A DNA stretch of 64,000 bases from the NCBI RefSeq assembly GCF_009177095.1, contig NZ_AP021861.1, positions 6,058,501-6,122,500 on the forward strand. The letters run 5' to 3'. The translations under genes were made by a program, and so were the position numbers. This document shows positions 50,701 through 58,820 of this stretch, piece by piece. Each line of letters starts with the position of its first letter. Within the stretch, counting starts at the first letter, position 1. Source of the DNA: Lacipirellula parvula. Its GTDB lineage: Bacteria > Planctomycetota > Planctomycetia > Pirellulales > Lacipirellulaceae. The notes under the pieces were generated by a model. The model searched no databases. It had not been told where the DNA came from and saw only the letters and a program-made list of their open reading frames with translations.

Positions 50701-52212
50701 TAAATGGCCCCCCTGCCCCACCGTAAAATGCGCCGGGAGCGCACCGCCGGTTTGCAAGGTAAGCGTTTGTCCGTCATGAATGCCGTCGGGCGACTCGGCA
50801 TTGTTCACCGTATAGCTCGTAGGCAACGGACCGTGCGGAGCGGATTGAATGAGCGAAATCGGCGCGTCGATCTCGCCGCGATCTCCGCTGAAGACGAACG
50901 GGGCGCCATTTGAATAGACGCCGCTGAGGACGCTTCCTGCCGGAACGGGAATCACTTGCGAATCGCCGACATTTTGCAGACCGGCGATGGGCACGCCGTT
51001 GAGTCGGAACTCCGTGGCGTGAATAAAAAGTTTGCCGCCGACGCGCACGCGGAAGGGATCGTCGTCGATTCTGCCGCCGTACAGGTGAACGGCTCCTTGG
51101 AGATGGGCGGAGTTGATCTCGCCTCCGAAAATATTAACGGTGCTTTCCTTGTCGCCGCTGATTTGGTTGATTTGCCCGCCGCTGATAGTCGCCGTGACGT
51201 CATCGTCGATGCTAGCGCCAGAAACGAGACCGCCAGTCACGTTCAGCGTCGAACCTTCCCTTAACCAGCCGTAAAAATCTCCTCCTTGAACATTCAACGT
51301 CGAGCCGCGCAAGTATTGTGAATCATTGATGCGACCGCTTTTCAGCGTGACAGTCGTGCCGTCGAACGCCCGAAAACCATGACCAATTTCCCCGCCATCG
51401 ACGACGACGCTCGCTCCCATCGCATACATGCCATTGTCAGTGGAACCGCCGTTGATTTCGACGGTGCTCCCCGGACCGGCGCGGAATCGCTTGGGCAACT
51501 GCGCGCCGTTTTGCAAGCGCAACGTCTGCCCCGCGCTAACAAACGGCAACGTCGAAATCGTTGAGACGTCGATCACTCCAGGGACCGGCGTTGGCGGGGC
51601 GGCTGATCGCGTCAAGCGAAGCGTGCCGTTCGAAATCACGGACTCGCCCGCCCTCAGATCCTGGTAGTGCCCTAGCGGCGTCCCGTTCGCCAAGATTCCC
51701 GTCAGCTGGTCGCCATCCGCGAGATTTACCAAGATCGAGTCGCCCGGAGCGATTAACCCCGACAGGGGCACGCCATTAACCGCAAAATCAACGCCGAGAA
51801 TATTCAGCGACGCAGCGGCGTGAGTGCCAATAGTTCCCATCGCTCCGCCGGAGATCGTCGTCGTGGCTCCGCTAGCGCTGTAGTGAGTTTGGATACCTCC
51901 GCCGGAAACTTCGCCCTGCCCTTCAAACCACAGGGTTTCAACTTGCCCGGCCGACATCGTAATGTTCGAGCCAGCGCGTCCAGAAATACTCGTTGCAGCG
52001 CCGCCAAGGACATTCACGGCGGCGCCCGACTCGGCGCTCAAATTATAAATCGTTCCGCCATCAAGAAGATTTAACGTCGTACCGGCGCCGATGGTCGACG
52101 GCGCGAATGCGGGCGGCACGTTGATAACGGTTTGCGCCGACGCCGCAGAAAACGACAGCCATGCCGCTGACAAAATCAACGCCGGTTGGATCGAACGAAT
52201 AGCGTGACGCAT
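47728..52212 (-). CDS. Giant six-module PEP-CTERM surface protein
   Basis: About 1494 residues. After a signal peptide (to SFSAASA) come short strand repeats of the form GGxIGxxFxVxxGxxVNVxGG, likely a right-handed beta-helix. Six larger modules of about 200-290 residues each end with a conserved cap such as DFAVNGVPLSGLIAPGDSI followed by an LTGxLxNGTP block (for example GVLADGTPLVF). The C-terminus MIPEPAAIQMLAASLALSACYARRRWSR is a PEP-CTERM signal. The ATG at 52212 follows a GTG codon and has AGAGG upstream. It is probably a cell-surface or matrix filament. Its 3' end overlaps the convergent membrane-protein gene. Confidence 0.85.
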   Translation of the reverse strand: MRHAIRSIQPALILSAAWLSFSAASAQTVINVPPAFAPSTIGAGTTLNLLDGGTIYNLSAESGAAVNVLGGAATSISGRAGSNITMSAGQVETLWFEGQGEVSGGGIQTHYSASGATTTISGGAMGTIGTHAAASLNILGVDFAVNGVPLSGLIAPGDSILVNLADGDQLTGILANGTPLGHYQDLRAGESVISNGTLRLTRSAAPPTPVPGVIDVSTISTLPFVSAGQTLRLQNGAQLPKRFRAGPGSTVEINGGSTDNGMYAMGASVVVDGGEIGHGFRAFDGTTVTLKSGRINDSQYLRGSTLNVQGGDFYGWLREGSTLNVTGGLVSGASIDDDVTATISGGQINQISGDKESTVNIFGGEINSAHLQGAVHLYGGRIDDDPFRVRVGGKLFIHATEFRLNGVPIAGLQNVGDSQVIPVPAGSVLSGVYSNGAPFVFSGDRGEIDAPISLIQSAPHGPLPTSYTVNNAESPDGIHDGQTLTLQTGGALPAHFTVGQGGHLVVQAGTVGRNLEVIDATFDMLGGAASTTHAYRGATVNIGGTAEFGGVTAYNGSIVNIGGAARRGTFDAKPGAIVNVSGGQLLGSFYADGAQVNISGGAFESYSNPDPSTATNGSVIKVSGGSQTGLRLYQGAKLQATGGSIDRVEAHSTTEVLVDGGAIGDLAVTPGASAVVETGIVGNSGMWNGGKIVFHGGALGDIHQWQLGEIELHGVDFQIDGVAIPGLNAVGDSVLFNYVPGTDFTALLSDGTPIAMMDEQTQGLLTGGVVRLIRSAAPTYAPLVDVSGSNAPFGAAPSQTVRVHAGGKLGPNFTAGPGSIVEIQAGTVGDNFEADRSDVLISGGVVGEKMDVFKDAVVDVAGGSVGRYWEVHPHGELQLSGGLLGPQGTLRGGTLNVSGGSVSGDVDALDQSVVNVSSGEIGNGLELLGGSQANVTGGLIGANFRVGASSTAHISGGQVRELELQSTGRGEFTGGVVDLMQAESGSTANIRGGAFGDGFDVSTGAQASLFGANFEINGVAVPGLAQPGDQVTLTVAANEIFTGTLSDGTPFAFDSRESDRPRTVTLKWTQPAAAASVVEVDSALAPLGVRAGQQLNLRAGGKLADSFNVGRGAEFNIHGGVVGKNLEAFAATVNIHGGQVGADFDAFAGTTVNVDGGSIGANFDVYSGAQLNFRGGYAFDVDALGAAIAVEGGKIRDLSLSGANQVNWRGGVVDAFSFFSTTGSSLGVFGGDFKLNGNPIGGLANVGDSVAFNPTQSDVLTGVLADGTPLVFRSLQSGVPTGLIRLKRAAVPTPNLPAFQQVVDANAPFAIGAGQTLQLAGAGVLKQGFIAGPGSELRIDGGLVETDMKAFDADIRVTGGVVKGNVQFFGNVDANILGGTFEGTAPLMMAGSDVTLFGTQFFLNNVPISGLNAPGSSLILSQRAGQMLKAILADGSTLQWRLQPFTAGGRGGPTTGIAAGATLRIQMIPEPAAIQMLAASLALSACYARRRWSR

Positions 52213-52541
52213 CACGAGAGAGGCCTCTTCATTGCACTGAATGTTCCGTGAATAGACTCCGCAGTCTAGCCGCGTCGCGGTCGCCCGTCAAACTTCTCTC
52301 GCGATCCATAAATCCTCCGATGAGCCCGAATTCGCATCCATTTTTCGCACAGGCGAGCGTGACAGAGAAGCCCGCAGTCGGCCATCGTCGGTAATGCGGG
52401 GATATCGAGTGAGAAGCAGCCCGCCCGCACACCTCGGCTGATTCGTAAGGGACGCGTGCGCGCAAGAGAGACCACAGACCTCCATCCACGCAACTCGGCG
52501 ACGAAGGAAGGCAATCCCTGGCTGCAGAAAGAGCGTCGCGG
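52213..52541. other. Spacer upstream of the giant gene
   Basis: About 330 bp between the Hint-protein stop and the giant gene's start, both on the minus strand. No gene or clear promoter is visible. It should hold the promoter of the giant gene. Confidence 0.45.
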
Positions 52542-54479
52542 CTATCGCCCTGCCGCCGACAACCGATTGGACGCCGATTTAACGACGTCGGGCCTGCTTG
52601 TCGATGGCAGCAAACCTGGCGTGATGGCCAGCGTCGGCTGCGGGCAGGTGATGTCGTGGACCAGAATCTGCGATTGGCCAATCACGAAGGTATGGAACTC
52701 GTCGACGACGAGGTTGCAGCACTCCATATCTTCCGCCTGCTCGAGGCTCTTGATCAACACCGCGTTTCTCACTGTATGTAGCGGCATCTCCGCCTTCAGT
52801 TCCTTGGCCATCCGCCAGCCGACGCCTTCAACCCAAAAACGATGGCCAAGCGTCGCGACGACGCTCTCGCCCGGAAGTTCGACGCGCAGCACTTGAGTCA
52901 TGCGACCGCGCGTCGTCTCTAGGACGGGCCGGTAGCCGAGTTCGCCAGTCGTCGGGTGCTTCGCTAAGACAAGATCGCCAACGCGAACCAGTTCAATCGG
53001 CGTCGGCCCCGATTGCTTCCAGACTAACGTATCTGGCGCGAAGCAGGCGCAATGTTGCATCTGCGGAGATTCCACAACGATGTTCGAGCTTGGCGGCGGC
53101 GCCTGCTCGTAGAATTGGACGAACGTTTCGTCCAGGTACGATTCATAGACCCGGTCCATCGAATCGTACGAGAGTTCATTGTGCTTCTGCCAAGCTCCCC
53201 ACCAGTGGGTCACGTCCTCCGTTGCTTCGCTCAAACTGCCGGATGCGTTCAACCCCGATGCGATTCGCAGCACCTCTTGGACGCGCTCATTCCGCGCGGC
53301 GAGCGCCGCGTTCTGGTTCTCGACTCGCGAGCGCGTCCTCTTCACGCGCGAATTCGCCCCGCGCATGTTATCGCTAAGAACTCTCGCAGGGTCGGTCGTC
53401 GCCTTATTCCTGTTTAACGCCCCTTCGACTTCATAGTTGGTCGCGCGGACCTCGGCAGCCTCGTAGAACGGCTTTTGCTGCGACACGGTTTCAATCATCC
53501 GCACCATTCCGTCGGGCGCGGCGACGACGTCGACTTCAACTTCGACCGGCGCTTGCAACAGTTGCATTAGCAGCGGAACGTAGTCAGTGACTTGCCGGGA
53601 CTGCAACCCCGCCGCGGCCGCGCGACGCACTTCGGCATGCTTTGAATAGACAGCCAAGCCAGTGAGCTGAATCGTCGCCGCATGCTCGGGCATCTTGGCG
53701 AGCGCCGCCGTCATCGCGAGCACCAACTCGCAATCATATTTCTTACCGGCGTCGGTGCGCACTGTTTGCCGCACCGCTTCACGCAGCGCCGGAATGCCGG
53801 CCGGGTCGTTGATCGCGCGGAGCTTCGTCAGCCCCTTCTCGCGATTCACTTTCAGATCACCGGTCGCCTCTCGACAGAACTGGAGGTACTTCGGCTTGAG
53901 CTCGTCCATCTCTCGCTTCGCCTGATCGCGACGTTTGGTTTCGGCGTCTATCCACTCTTGCGTGTAGAGTCGGCCGCGAACTTCGCGCATGCCGAGGCGC
54001 TGCTGCGCCAGATGGTGATTCGGGTTCGCGAGAATCACGTTGGCCCAATGGTACTTCTCTTCGGCCGTAAGCCCTTGCCGCATGCACCATTCGGCGAGAT
54101 CGACGTGCTCTTCAATTGAAGCGACGCCCCCTTCGCGCAGCCCCTCGTACTTTTGCCAACGCTCGTCGGCGGCGACGTGCTTTGCGACTTCGGCGGGAGT
54201 CCGCCACTCGCCGTCGAACTTGATCTCGCCAAGCTGCCAACGCGCGGGAGCGAAGTCGCCCTCCGCGGAGCTCGCTCGCTTGAGAAGGTTCGTCTTTTCC
54301 TGCTGATCGCCGGCCAACCCCGCCGTCAGCGCTTGTTCCACTAGCCGTGACGCGTTTCGCGGGTAATCCGCCGAGTTGGAGCGAGACGCGACCTCTCCCG
54401 CAATTGCGACGAGTTGGCTCCCAGCCATCGCGCACAACGCCGCTGCGCTCCAACGGAGCGCACAATTCATACGAGACAT
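52542..54479 (-). CDS. Secreted HEAT-repeat/Hint-domain protein, copy 2
   Basis: A 645-residue exported protein (signal peptide to about VAIAGE). The middle is helical, with HEAT-like repeats (AINDPAGIPALREAV; KHAEVRRAAAAGLQ) and a charged linker. A Hint domain covers about 479-609: Cys479 in CFAPDTLVWKQSGPTPIE, the TLGH block (543-546), and NLVVDEFHTFVIGQSQILVHD. The position normally holding the terminal Asn is Asp609. A tail of about 35 residues (ITCPQPTLAITPG) follows. The start at ATG 54479 is fixed by comparison with copy 1: both genes share the bases CGAGGGC(A/T)AGAGGC before ATG. Autocleavage at the N-terminal Cys is plausible. No toxin domain is seen. Confidence 0.88.
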   Translation of the reverse strand: MSRMNCALRWSAAALCAMAGSQLVAIAGEVASRSNSADYPRNASRLVEQALTAGLAGDQQEKTNLLKRASSAEGDFAPARWQLGEIKFDGEWRTPAEVAKHVAADERWQKYEGLREGGVASIEEHVDLAEWCMRQGLTAEEKYHWANVILANPNHHLAQQRLGMREVRGRLYTQEWIDAETKRRDQAKREMDELKPKYLQFCREATGDLKVNREKGLTKLRAINDPAGIPALREAVRQTVRTDAGKKYDCELVLAMTAALAKMPEHAATIQLTGLAVYSKHAEVRRAAAAGLQSRQVTDYVPLLMQLLQAPVEVEVDVVAAPDGMVRMIETVSQQKPFYEAAEVRATNYEVEGALNRNKATTDPARVLSDNMRGANSRVKRTRSRVENQNAALAARNERVQEVLRIASGLNASGSLSEATEDVTHWWGAWQKHNELSYDSMDRVYESYLDETFVQFYEQAPPPSSNIVVESPQMQHCACFAPDTLVWKQSGPTPIELVRVGDLVLAKHPTTGELGYRPVLETTRGRMTQVLRVELPGESVVATLGHRFWVEGVGWRMAKELKAEMPLHTVRNAVLIKSLEQAEDMECCNLVVDEFHTFVIGQSQILVHDITCPQPTLAITPGLLPSTSRPDVVKSASNRLSAAGR

Positions 54480-54648
54480 GCCTCTTGCCCTCGTAACTGA
54501 AGATGAAGAAATAGCTCCGTCGCAACGGACGAACATCTTGAGCAAACCGCCTACTGAGCGCGAGAAATGCGCCTTCGCACGCTGCAGACCGCGCAGGGTT
54601 ACAGCACGGCCAGACCGCGATCGCCAAGCAAACCGCGAGTAAACTTGC

Positions 54649-56703
54649 CTAGGGCTTCGCGGTGACGAACGACTTCGCCACGTCTCGCGCCGTCCCTGGC
54701 TTTGGCACGAATCCCGGCGTCAACGCCAGCGTCGGCTGCGGGCACGTCTTGTCGTGCACCAGCAGCTGCGACTTGCCGATGACGAAGGTGTGGAACTCGT
54801 CCACGACCAAGTTGTGGCATTCCATTTCTTCGGCCGGAGCGATCTCTTCGACCTTCGCGCTCCCCTGCAGCGTATGGAGCGTGGCCGGGAGCCGCATCTC
54901 TTTCGCCATCGCCCAGCCGCTGCCATCGACCCAATAACGATGCCCCAACGTGGAGATGAACTCCTCGTTCGGAAGCTTCACCCGCACGACGGGCGAAAGG
55001 GGGCCGACGGTCGTTTCAATCACTGGGCGGTAGGCGAGTTCGCCAGTGCTGGGATGCTGCGAGAGCACCATATCGCCGACGCGAATCTGCTCGATTGGCG
55101 TCGGCCCCGACTGCTTCCAAACCAAGGTACCGGGGGCAAAGCACTCGCAAGGCGGACGCGCACTGACTCGCGACGTCGGCAGTTGCGTCCCTTCCACCGC
55201 GGCGATAAGCCAACCAGCGTTTGGCGGCCCCTCGGCGACGCGGGAGAGGTTTTCACGCGGACGCTGCTCGCGTTGCGTACCAGTAGTAGCCCTCTGCGAG
55301 CCCCGCATGTCTCCCTTGATCAGAGCGGGCTTCGGCGCCTGCTCGAAAGCGGTAGTGTAGGTTTCGCTCGTCGACGATTCAACGACTGTCTTGATTTCGT
55401 CAGATTCGAGTTCGTTGTAGTCCTGCCAGGCCCGCCACCACGAGGCGACGTCTTCGCTGCTCGGCTCGACGCCGAGAACGATCTTCAGCACTTCGTTGAT
55501 CCGCTTGTTGCGTTCAGCAGAGGCGGCGTTGAGTTGCTCGACTCGCGACTGGGTCGCTCCCGCACGCTGCGAGGCGGCGTTGAGATGGCCGTTGAGCACG
55601 GCGCCGACGTCGGTCTTGATCGTATCGCGACCGAACACGCCGTCCACTTCGTAATTAAGGCTATGCACGCGAGCGACTTCACGCAGCGGCTCTTGCTGAG
55701 TGAGCGTTTCCACCAATCGCACGGTACCATCGGGAGCAGCCATCACGTCGACGTCGGCTTCAATCGGCGCCTGGAGGGCCGCCATCAGCAAGGGGACAAA
55801 GTCAGTCGCCGGACGTGGACGCAATCCTTCCGCCGCAGCATGACGGACTTCGGGAATACTTGAGAAAACCGAAAGCTCCGTCAGCGCGAGCGTCGCCGGG
55901 TGTTCCGGCATGCTCGCCAGAGCCGCCGTCATCGCCAGCACCAACTCGGCCCGGTGTTCTTTGCCGCCGGAGGTTTCGAGCGCGCGGCCGACGGCATCGC
56001 GCAGCGCTGGGATCGCCGCGACGTCGTGAATCGCGCGAATCTTGGCGAGCCCCTTCTCGCGCGTCACTTTCAGCTCGCTGGTCGCGTCTTTGCAGTACTG
56101 AGCGAATTGCGGCTTGAACTTGGCGGCATCGCGTTTAGCTTGCTCAAGCCGGGCCTTCTCCGCCGCCACTTGTTCGCGGGTGTAGAGCCGCCCCTGGTAC
56201 TCCTGGGCGCCGAGACGCTGACGGGCTTGATCGTGGGCCGGATTCGCCATCAAGACGTTCGCCCAGTGGTAACGTTCTTCAGCCGTGAGCCCTTGGCGCA
56301 TACTCCACTGTGCGAGGCGCAAATGGTCGGCGGGCGTGTTGCTCGCTTCGGACTTCAGCGCATCGTACTCTTGCCAGCGATTATCCGAGGAGACGTGCGA
56401 TGCGACTTCCTCCGGCGAGCGCCACTGCCCCTCGAAGTTGATCAACCCTCGCTGCCACTTCGCCGGCGCGTAATCGGGGTCGGCCTCGGCTGCACGCTTG
56501 AGGAGCGATTCGCGCTCCTGGGCGTTGCCGGCCAATCCGACGGAAATCGCCTGCTCCACCAACTTCGGAGCGTTCTTGGGAGAATCGACCAGCTTCGGCT
56601 TGATTTCCGCCGCGACGAGTTGCGTCGCTGGCGTCCCATCAAGCGGCGCGATCGAGCCAAGCGCCAAGACGGCGCACAACGCCACTGACTTACTGCGAGC
56701 CAT
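54649..56703 (-). CDS. Secreted HEAT-repeat/Hint-domain protein, copy 1
   Basis: A 684-residue paralog of the next gene downstream (52542-54479), with the same order: signal peptide, helical/HEAT-like region (AIHDVAAIPALRDAV; SIPEVRHAAAEGL), linker and Hint domain. It has an extra linker of about 40 residues (about 461-505, rich in Arg, Thr and Gln). The Hint nucleophile is Cys521 (CFAPGTLVWKQSGPTPIE), TLGH is at 585-588, and the end reads LLVHDKTCPQPTLALTPG with Asp651 in place of Asn. The tail TCPQPTLA-TPG is conserved between copies, so it is probably functional. The gene is 169 bp upstream of copy 2, same strand. What the Hint domain releases or attaches is unknown. Confidence 0.88.
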   Translation of the reverse strand: MARSKSVALCAVLALGSIAPLDGTPATQLVAAEIKPKLVDSPKNAPKLVEQAISVGLAGNAQERESLLKRAAEADPDYAPAKWQRGLINFEGQWRSPEEVASHVSSDNRWQEYDALKSEASNTPADHLRLAQWSMRQGLTAEERYHWANVLMANPAHDQARQRLGAQEYQGRLYTREQVAAEKARLEQAKRDAAKFKPQFAQYCKDATSELKVTREKGLAKIRAIHDVAAIPALRDAVGRALETSGGKEHRAELVLAMTAALASMPEHPATLALTELSVFSSIPEVRHAAAEGLRPRPATDFVPLLMAALQAPIEADVDVMAAPDGTVRLVETLTQQEPLREVARVHSLNYEVDGVFGRDTIKTDVGAVLNGHLNAASQRAGATQSRVEQLNAASAERNKRINEVLKIVLGVEPSSEDVASWWRAWQDYNELESDEIKTVVESSTSETYTTAFEQAPKPALIKGDMRGSQRATTGTQREQRPRENLSRVAEGPPNAGWLIAAVEGTQLPTSRVSARPPCECFAPGTLVWKQSGPTPIEQIRVGDMVLSQHPSTGELAYRPVIETTVGPLSPVVRVKLPNEEFISTLGHRYWVDGSGWAMAKEMRLPATLHTLQGSAKVEEIAPAEEMECHNLVVDEFHTFVIGKSQLLVHDKTCPQPTLALTPGFVPKPGTARDVAKSFVTAKP

Positions 56704-56752
56704 GCCTCTAGCCCTCGTATCAGTACCACGAGAAGAAGTTGTTCCGGCTCGT

Positions 56753-56782
56753 AAGATAGCGTTTTTCGACTTCGGCGGACAA
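56753..56782 (-). promoter_or_regulatory. Weak candidate promoter for the HEAT-Hint pair
   Basis: On the minus strand TTGTCC, an 18-base spacer and TATCTT lie about 50 bases before the ATG at 56703. Both boxes match the consensus at four of six positions, so this is only a suggestion. Confidence 0.25.
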
Positions 56783-56858
56783 GTTGATCGCGATTTGCCC
56801 TAATTTGGGCCGGTTTCAATCAGTTTTGTCTCAGCCGAAAATGCCAAGCTCGCGCAGA

Positions 56859-58004
56859 TTACGCCGCCGCATCAGGCGCGGGAGCGACGGCGGCCGGAAT
56901 CTCGCCTTCGGGAAGAACCGGCAGCGCAGGCGCTGGTTCGGTGCAAACTCGGTGGATAAAGCGGAGCTTTTCGATTGCCGGCTGGGAGAGGACGAAGGGA
57001 TACATGTCCTTCAGCCCCATGCCGCGGTTGAGACTGTTGAGGACGTAGGTCATCGCCAGCCAGTCGTCCATCATGTCGTCGAACGAGGCGTGCTCCGCCT
57101 TCTCAAGCGAAAAGCGGGGCTTCACGCGGCGGGCGTTGGGAGCTTGCGGGCGGAGGGCCAAGCCGCAAGCGGTGGCCGTTTCCAACGTATCGGTAATGTG
57201 GAGGTAGTGGGCCCATGTCTCTGCCCAGTCTTCCCAGGCGTGGACGCTGGCGTAGGCCGAGACGAACTGCGACTGCCAATCGGGTCGCGGGCCGTTCTGG
57301 TAGTGGCGGTTAAGGGCTTCGCCGTAATCTTCCTGGTCGTCGCCGAAGACAGCGCGGCACTCCGCGAGCCAGCCGCTGTCCTTGATAAGCCGATCCCAGT
57401 AGTAGTGGCCCACCTCGTGGCGGAAGTGGCCGAGCAACGTGCGGTAGGGTTCATGCATCGCGACGCGGCGGCTCTCGCGCTCGGCGTCGTCGGCTTCGGC
57501 GAGGTTTACCGTGATCGTGCCATTGGCATGGCCGGTGAGGACGGCGGGGTGCTCCTCATCGATGATCGGCGGATCAGCCAGGAAGTTGAATTCCAGGCCG
57601 CGCTCGGGATCAATCGACTTAGGCACCACTGGCAAGCCGAGCGCCTGCAGACTGTAGACCAGCCGCCGCTTGGCAACCTCCAGCGCGTACCAGGCCTCGT
57701 GGTGCCCAGGCTGGGCGAGATCGGGGATCGTCTCGGTCAGCAGGCACGCCTCGCACAGCGGCTCTTCCTGGTCGGCAGGGACGGCCCAGTTGCAGACGTT
57801 CTTCTCGGCGTAGTTCTCGCACAGCCGGTAGGTGCGTCCGCCGGCCTCCGGCGCCTCGGGCGTCCACAGCCCCTCGCCGGCCGGCTTGAGCGACACGATT
57901 TCGCTCAGCTCTGGCAGGTAAGCCAGCGTGTGGTCGCATTTCACACAGCGGAAGTTCTCGAAGAAGACGGTTTGCCGGCAGTTATCGCAGTAAAATAATC
58001 GCAT
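56859..58004 (-). CDS. Zinc-binding metallopeptidase family protein
   Basis: A 381-residue protein of the COG4307-type putative zinc peptidases. The N-terminus has a rubredoxin-like zinc ribbon, CDNCRQTVFFENFRCVKCDH (Cys6, Cys9, Cys20, Cys23), and further Cys pairs to about residue 88 (CNWAVP, CEACL). The catalytic zincin motif is HEVGHYYWDRLI near residue 196, preceded by a conserved HEPYRTLLGHFR and followed by WEDWAETWAHYLHI. There is no signal peptide, so it is cytoplasmic. The C-terminus is Ala/Pro-rich. Substrate is unknown. It is oriented with the Hint genes but separated by about 155 bp. Confidence 0.92.
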   Translation of the reverse strand: MRLFYCDNCRQTVFFENFRCVKCDHTLAYLPELSEIVSLKPAGEGLWTPEAPEAGGRTYRLCENYAEKNVCNWAVPADQEEPLCEACLLTETIPDLAQPGHHEAWYALEVAKRRLVYSLQALGLPVVPKSIDPERGLEFNFLADPPIIDEEHPAVLTGHANGTITVNLAEADDAERESRRVAMHEPYRTLLGHFRHEVGHYYWDRLIKDSGWLAECRAVFGDDQEDYGEALNRHYQNGPRPDWQSQFVSAYASVHAWEDWAETWAHYLHITDTLETATACGLALRPQAPNARRVKPRFSLEKAEHASFDDMMDDWLAMTYVLNSLNRGMGLKDMYPFVLSQPAIEKLRFIHRVCTEPAPALPVLPEGEIPAAVAPAPDAAA

Positions 58005-58820
58005 GGCCGCACTCTAGGCGAATGTCGTGCCGAGTGGGAGTGCGGGAGGGTTCAGTTGACGAGGTTGAGGGTTCAGGCGAGCGCCTGCCCGCTGACTCCT
58101 GACCGGCCCGGGGGCGGGGACGCCCCGGCTCGCCGGGCGTCACTGGCGGCGTCGCCGCTAGCGCCAGCGGCGCTCTCCAGCATTTTTCACCAATTCTCCA
58201 ATTGCACGTCTTGTCCAAAGTCGATAACTTGCAAACCATTGAGCGAGTCTTCACGTATAGCTTGCTCAAGTGACTCTCACGAGCTACCTCCCACGACGGC
58301 GGTTTCCTATCCAGCGGTCTCACGACCAAACTTCGCACCCAAAAGGCCTCTCCTGAATTGACAGCGACTTCCCAAGACTATTTTGTCGCCGTCTCTTGCC
58401 GTTTGGCCCGGCTTTCGTGCTTGGTGCGCTCCTGGATCGACCGCTCTGCCCTCCGTACTCGCGTCGCCCTCTGCTCCACCTGGAGGGGTCGCCTCAGACG
58501 TTGAGTCGTCTGACCCAGCCCTCGTTTTGCCGTCTGGGGACATGACCGTCCCGCCGGCCGGCAGTCTCCGCTTTAGTCCCCACCGGGGCTAACCGTTTCG
58601 CAGCACCTATCGGTTGAGCCGAAGGTCGAACAACGGGCCCGACGTTTTCGGGCGTAAAAACGCGTTCGTATCCACGCCGCCGTGGACCGCGTACCAGGTC
58701 GCACTTGCAAGCGACCCCTCGGGCAAGGTTGTCTGGCTGCACACCACCTAAACACAGCTCTGTGGTTGCCCCTGGTCGCGCCCGTATTGGCCGGCTATGC
58801 CCCAGGAAGGAGGCCTCTCC
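58005..58820. other. Gene-free divergent region of about 815 bp
   Basis: Lies between the divergent peptidase and DUF3326 genes. It holds a family H hairpin near 58106-58131 and several GC-rich stems (for example CCCCACCGGGG around 58577). The part 58550-58790 looks able to fold and could be a leader, but it matches no RNA family I know. No gene is supported. Confidence 0.5.
58106..58131. repeat. GC-rich hairpin, family H copy 2
   Basis: GCCCGGGGGCGGGG followed by ACGCCCCGGCTCG; it is the reverse complement of the unit at 4642-4670 with one extra G. Confidence 0.6.

Noticed and set aside
52542-56703. The Hint proteins as true inteins or polymorphic toxins
   Set aside because: There is no split host protein, no C-terminal Asn and no toxin domain after the Hint; the tail is only about 35 residues.
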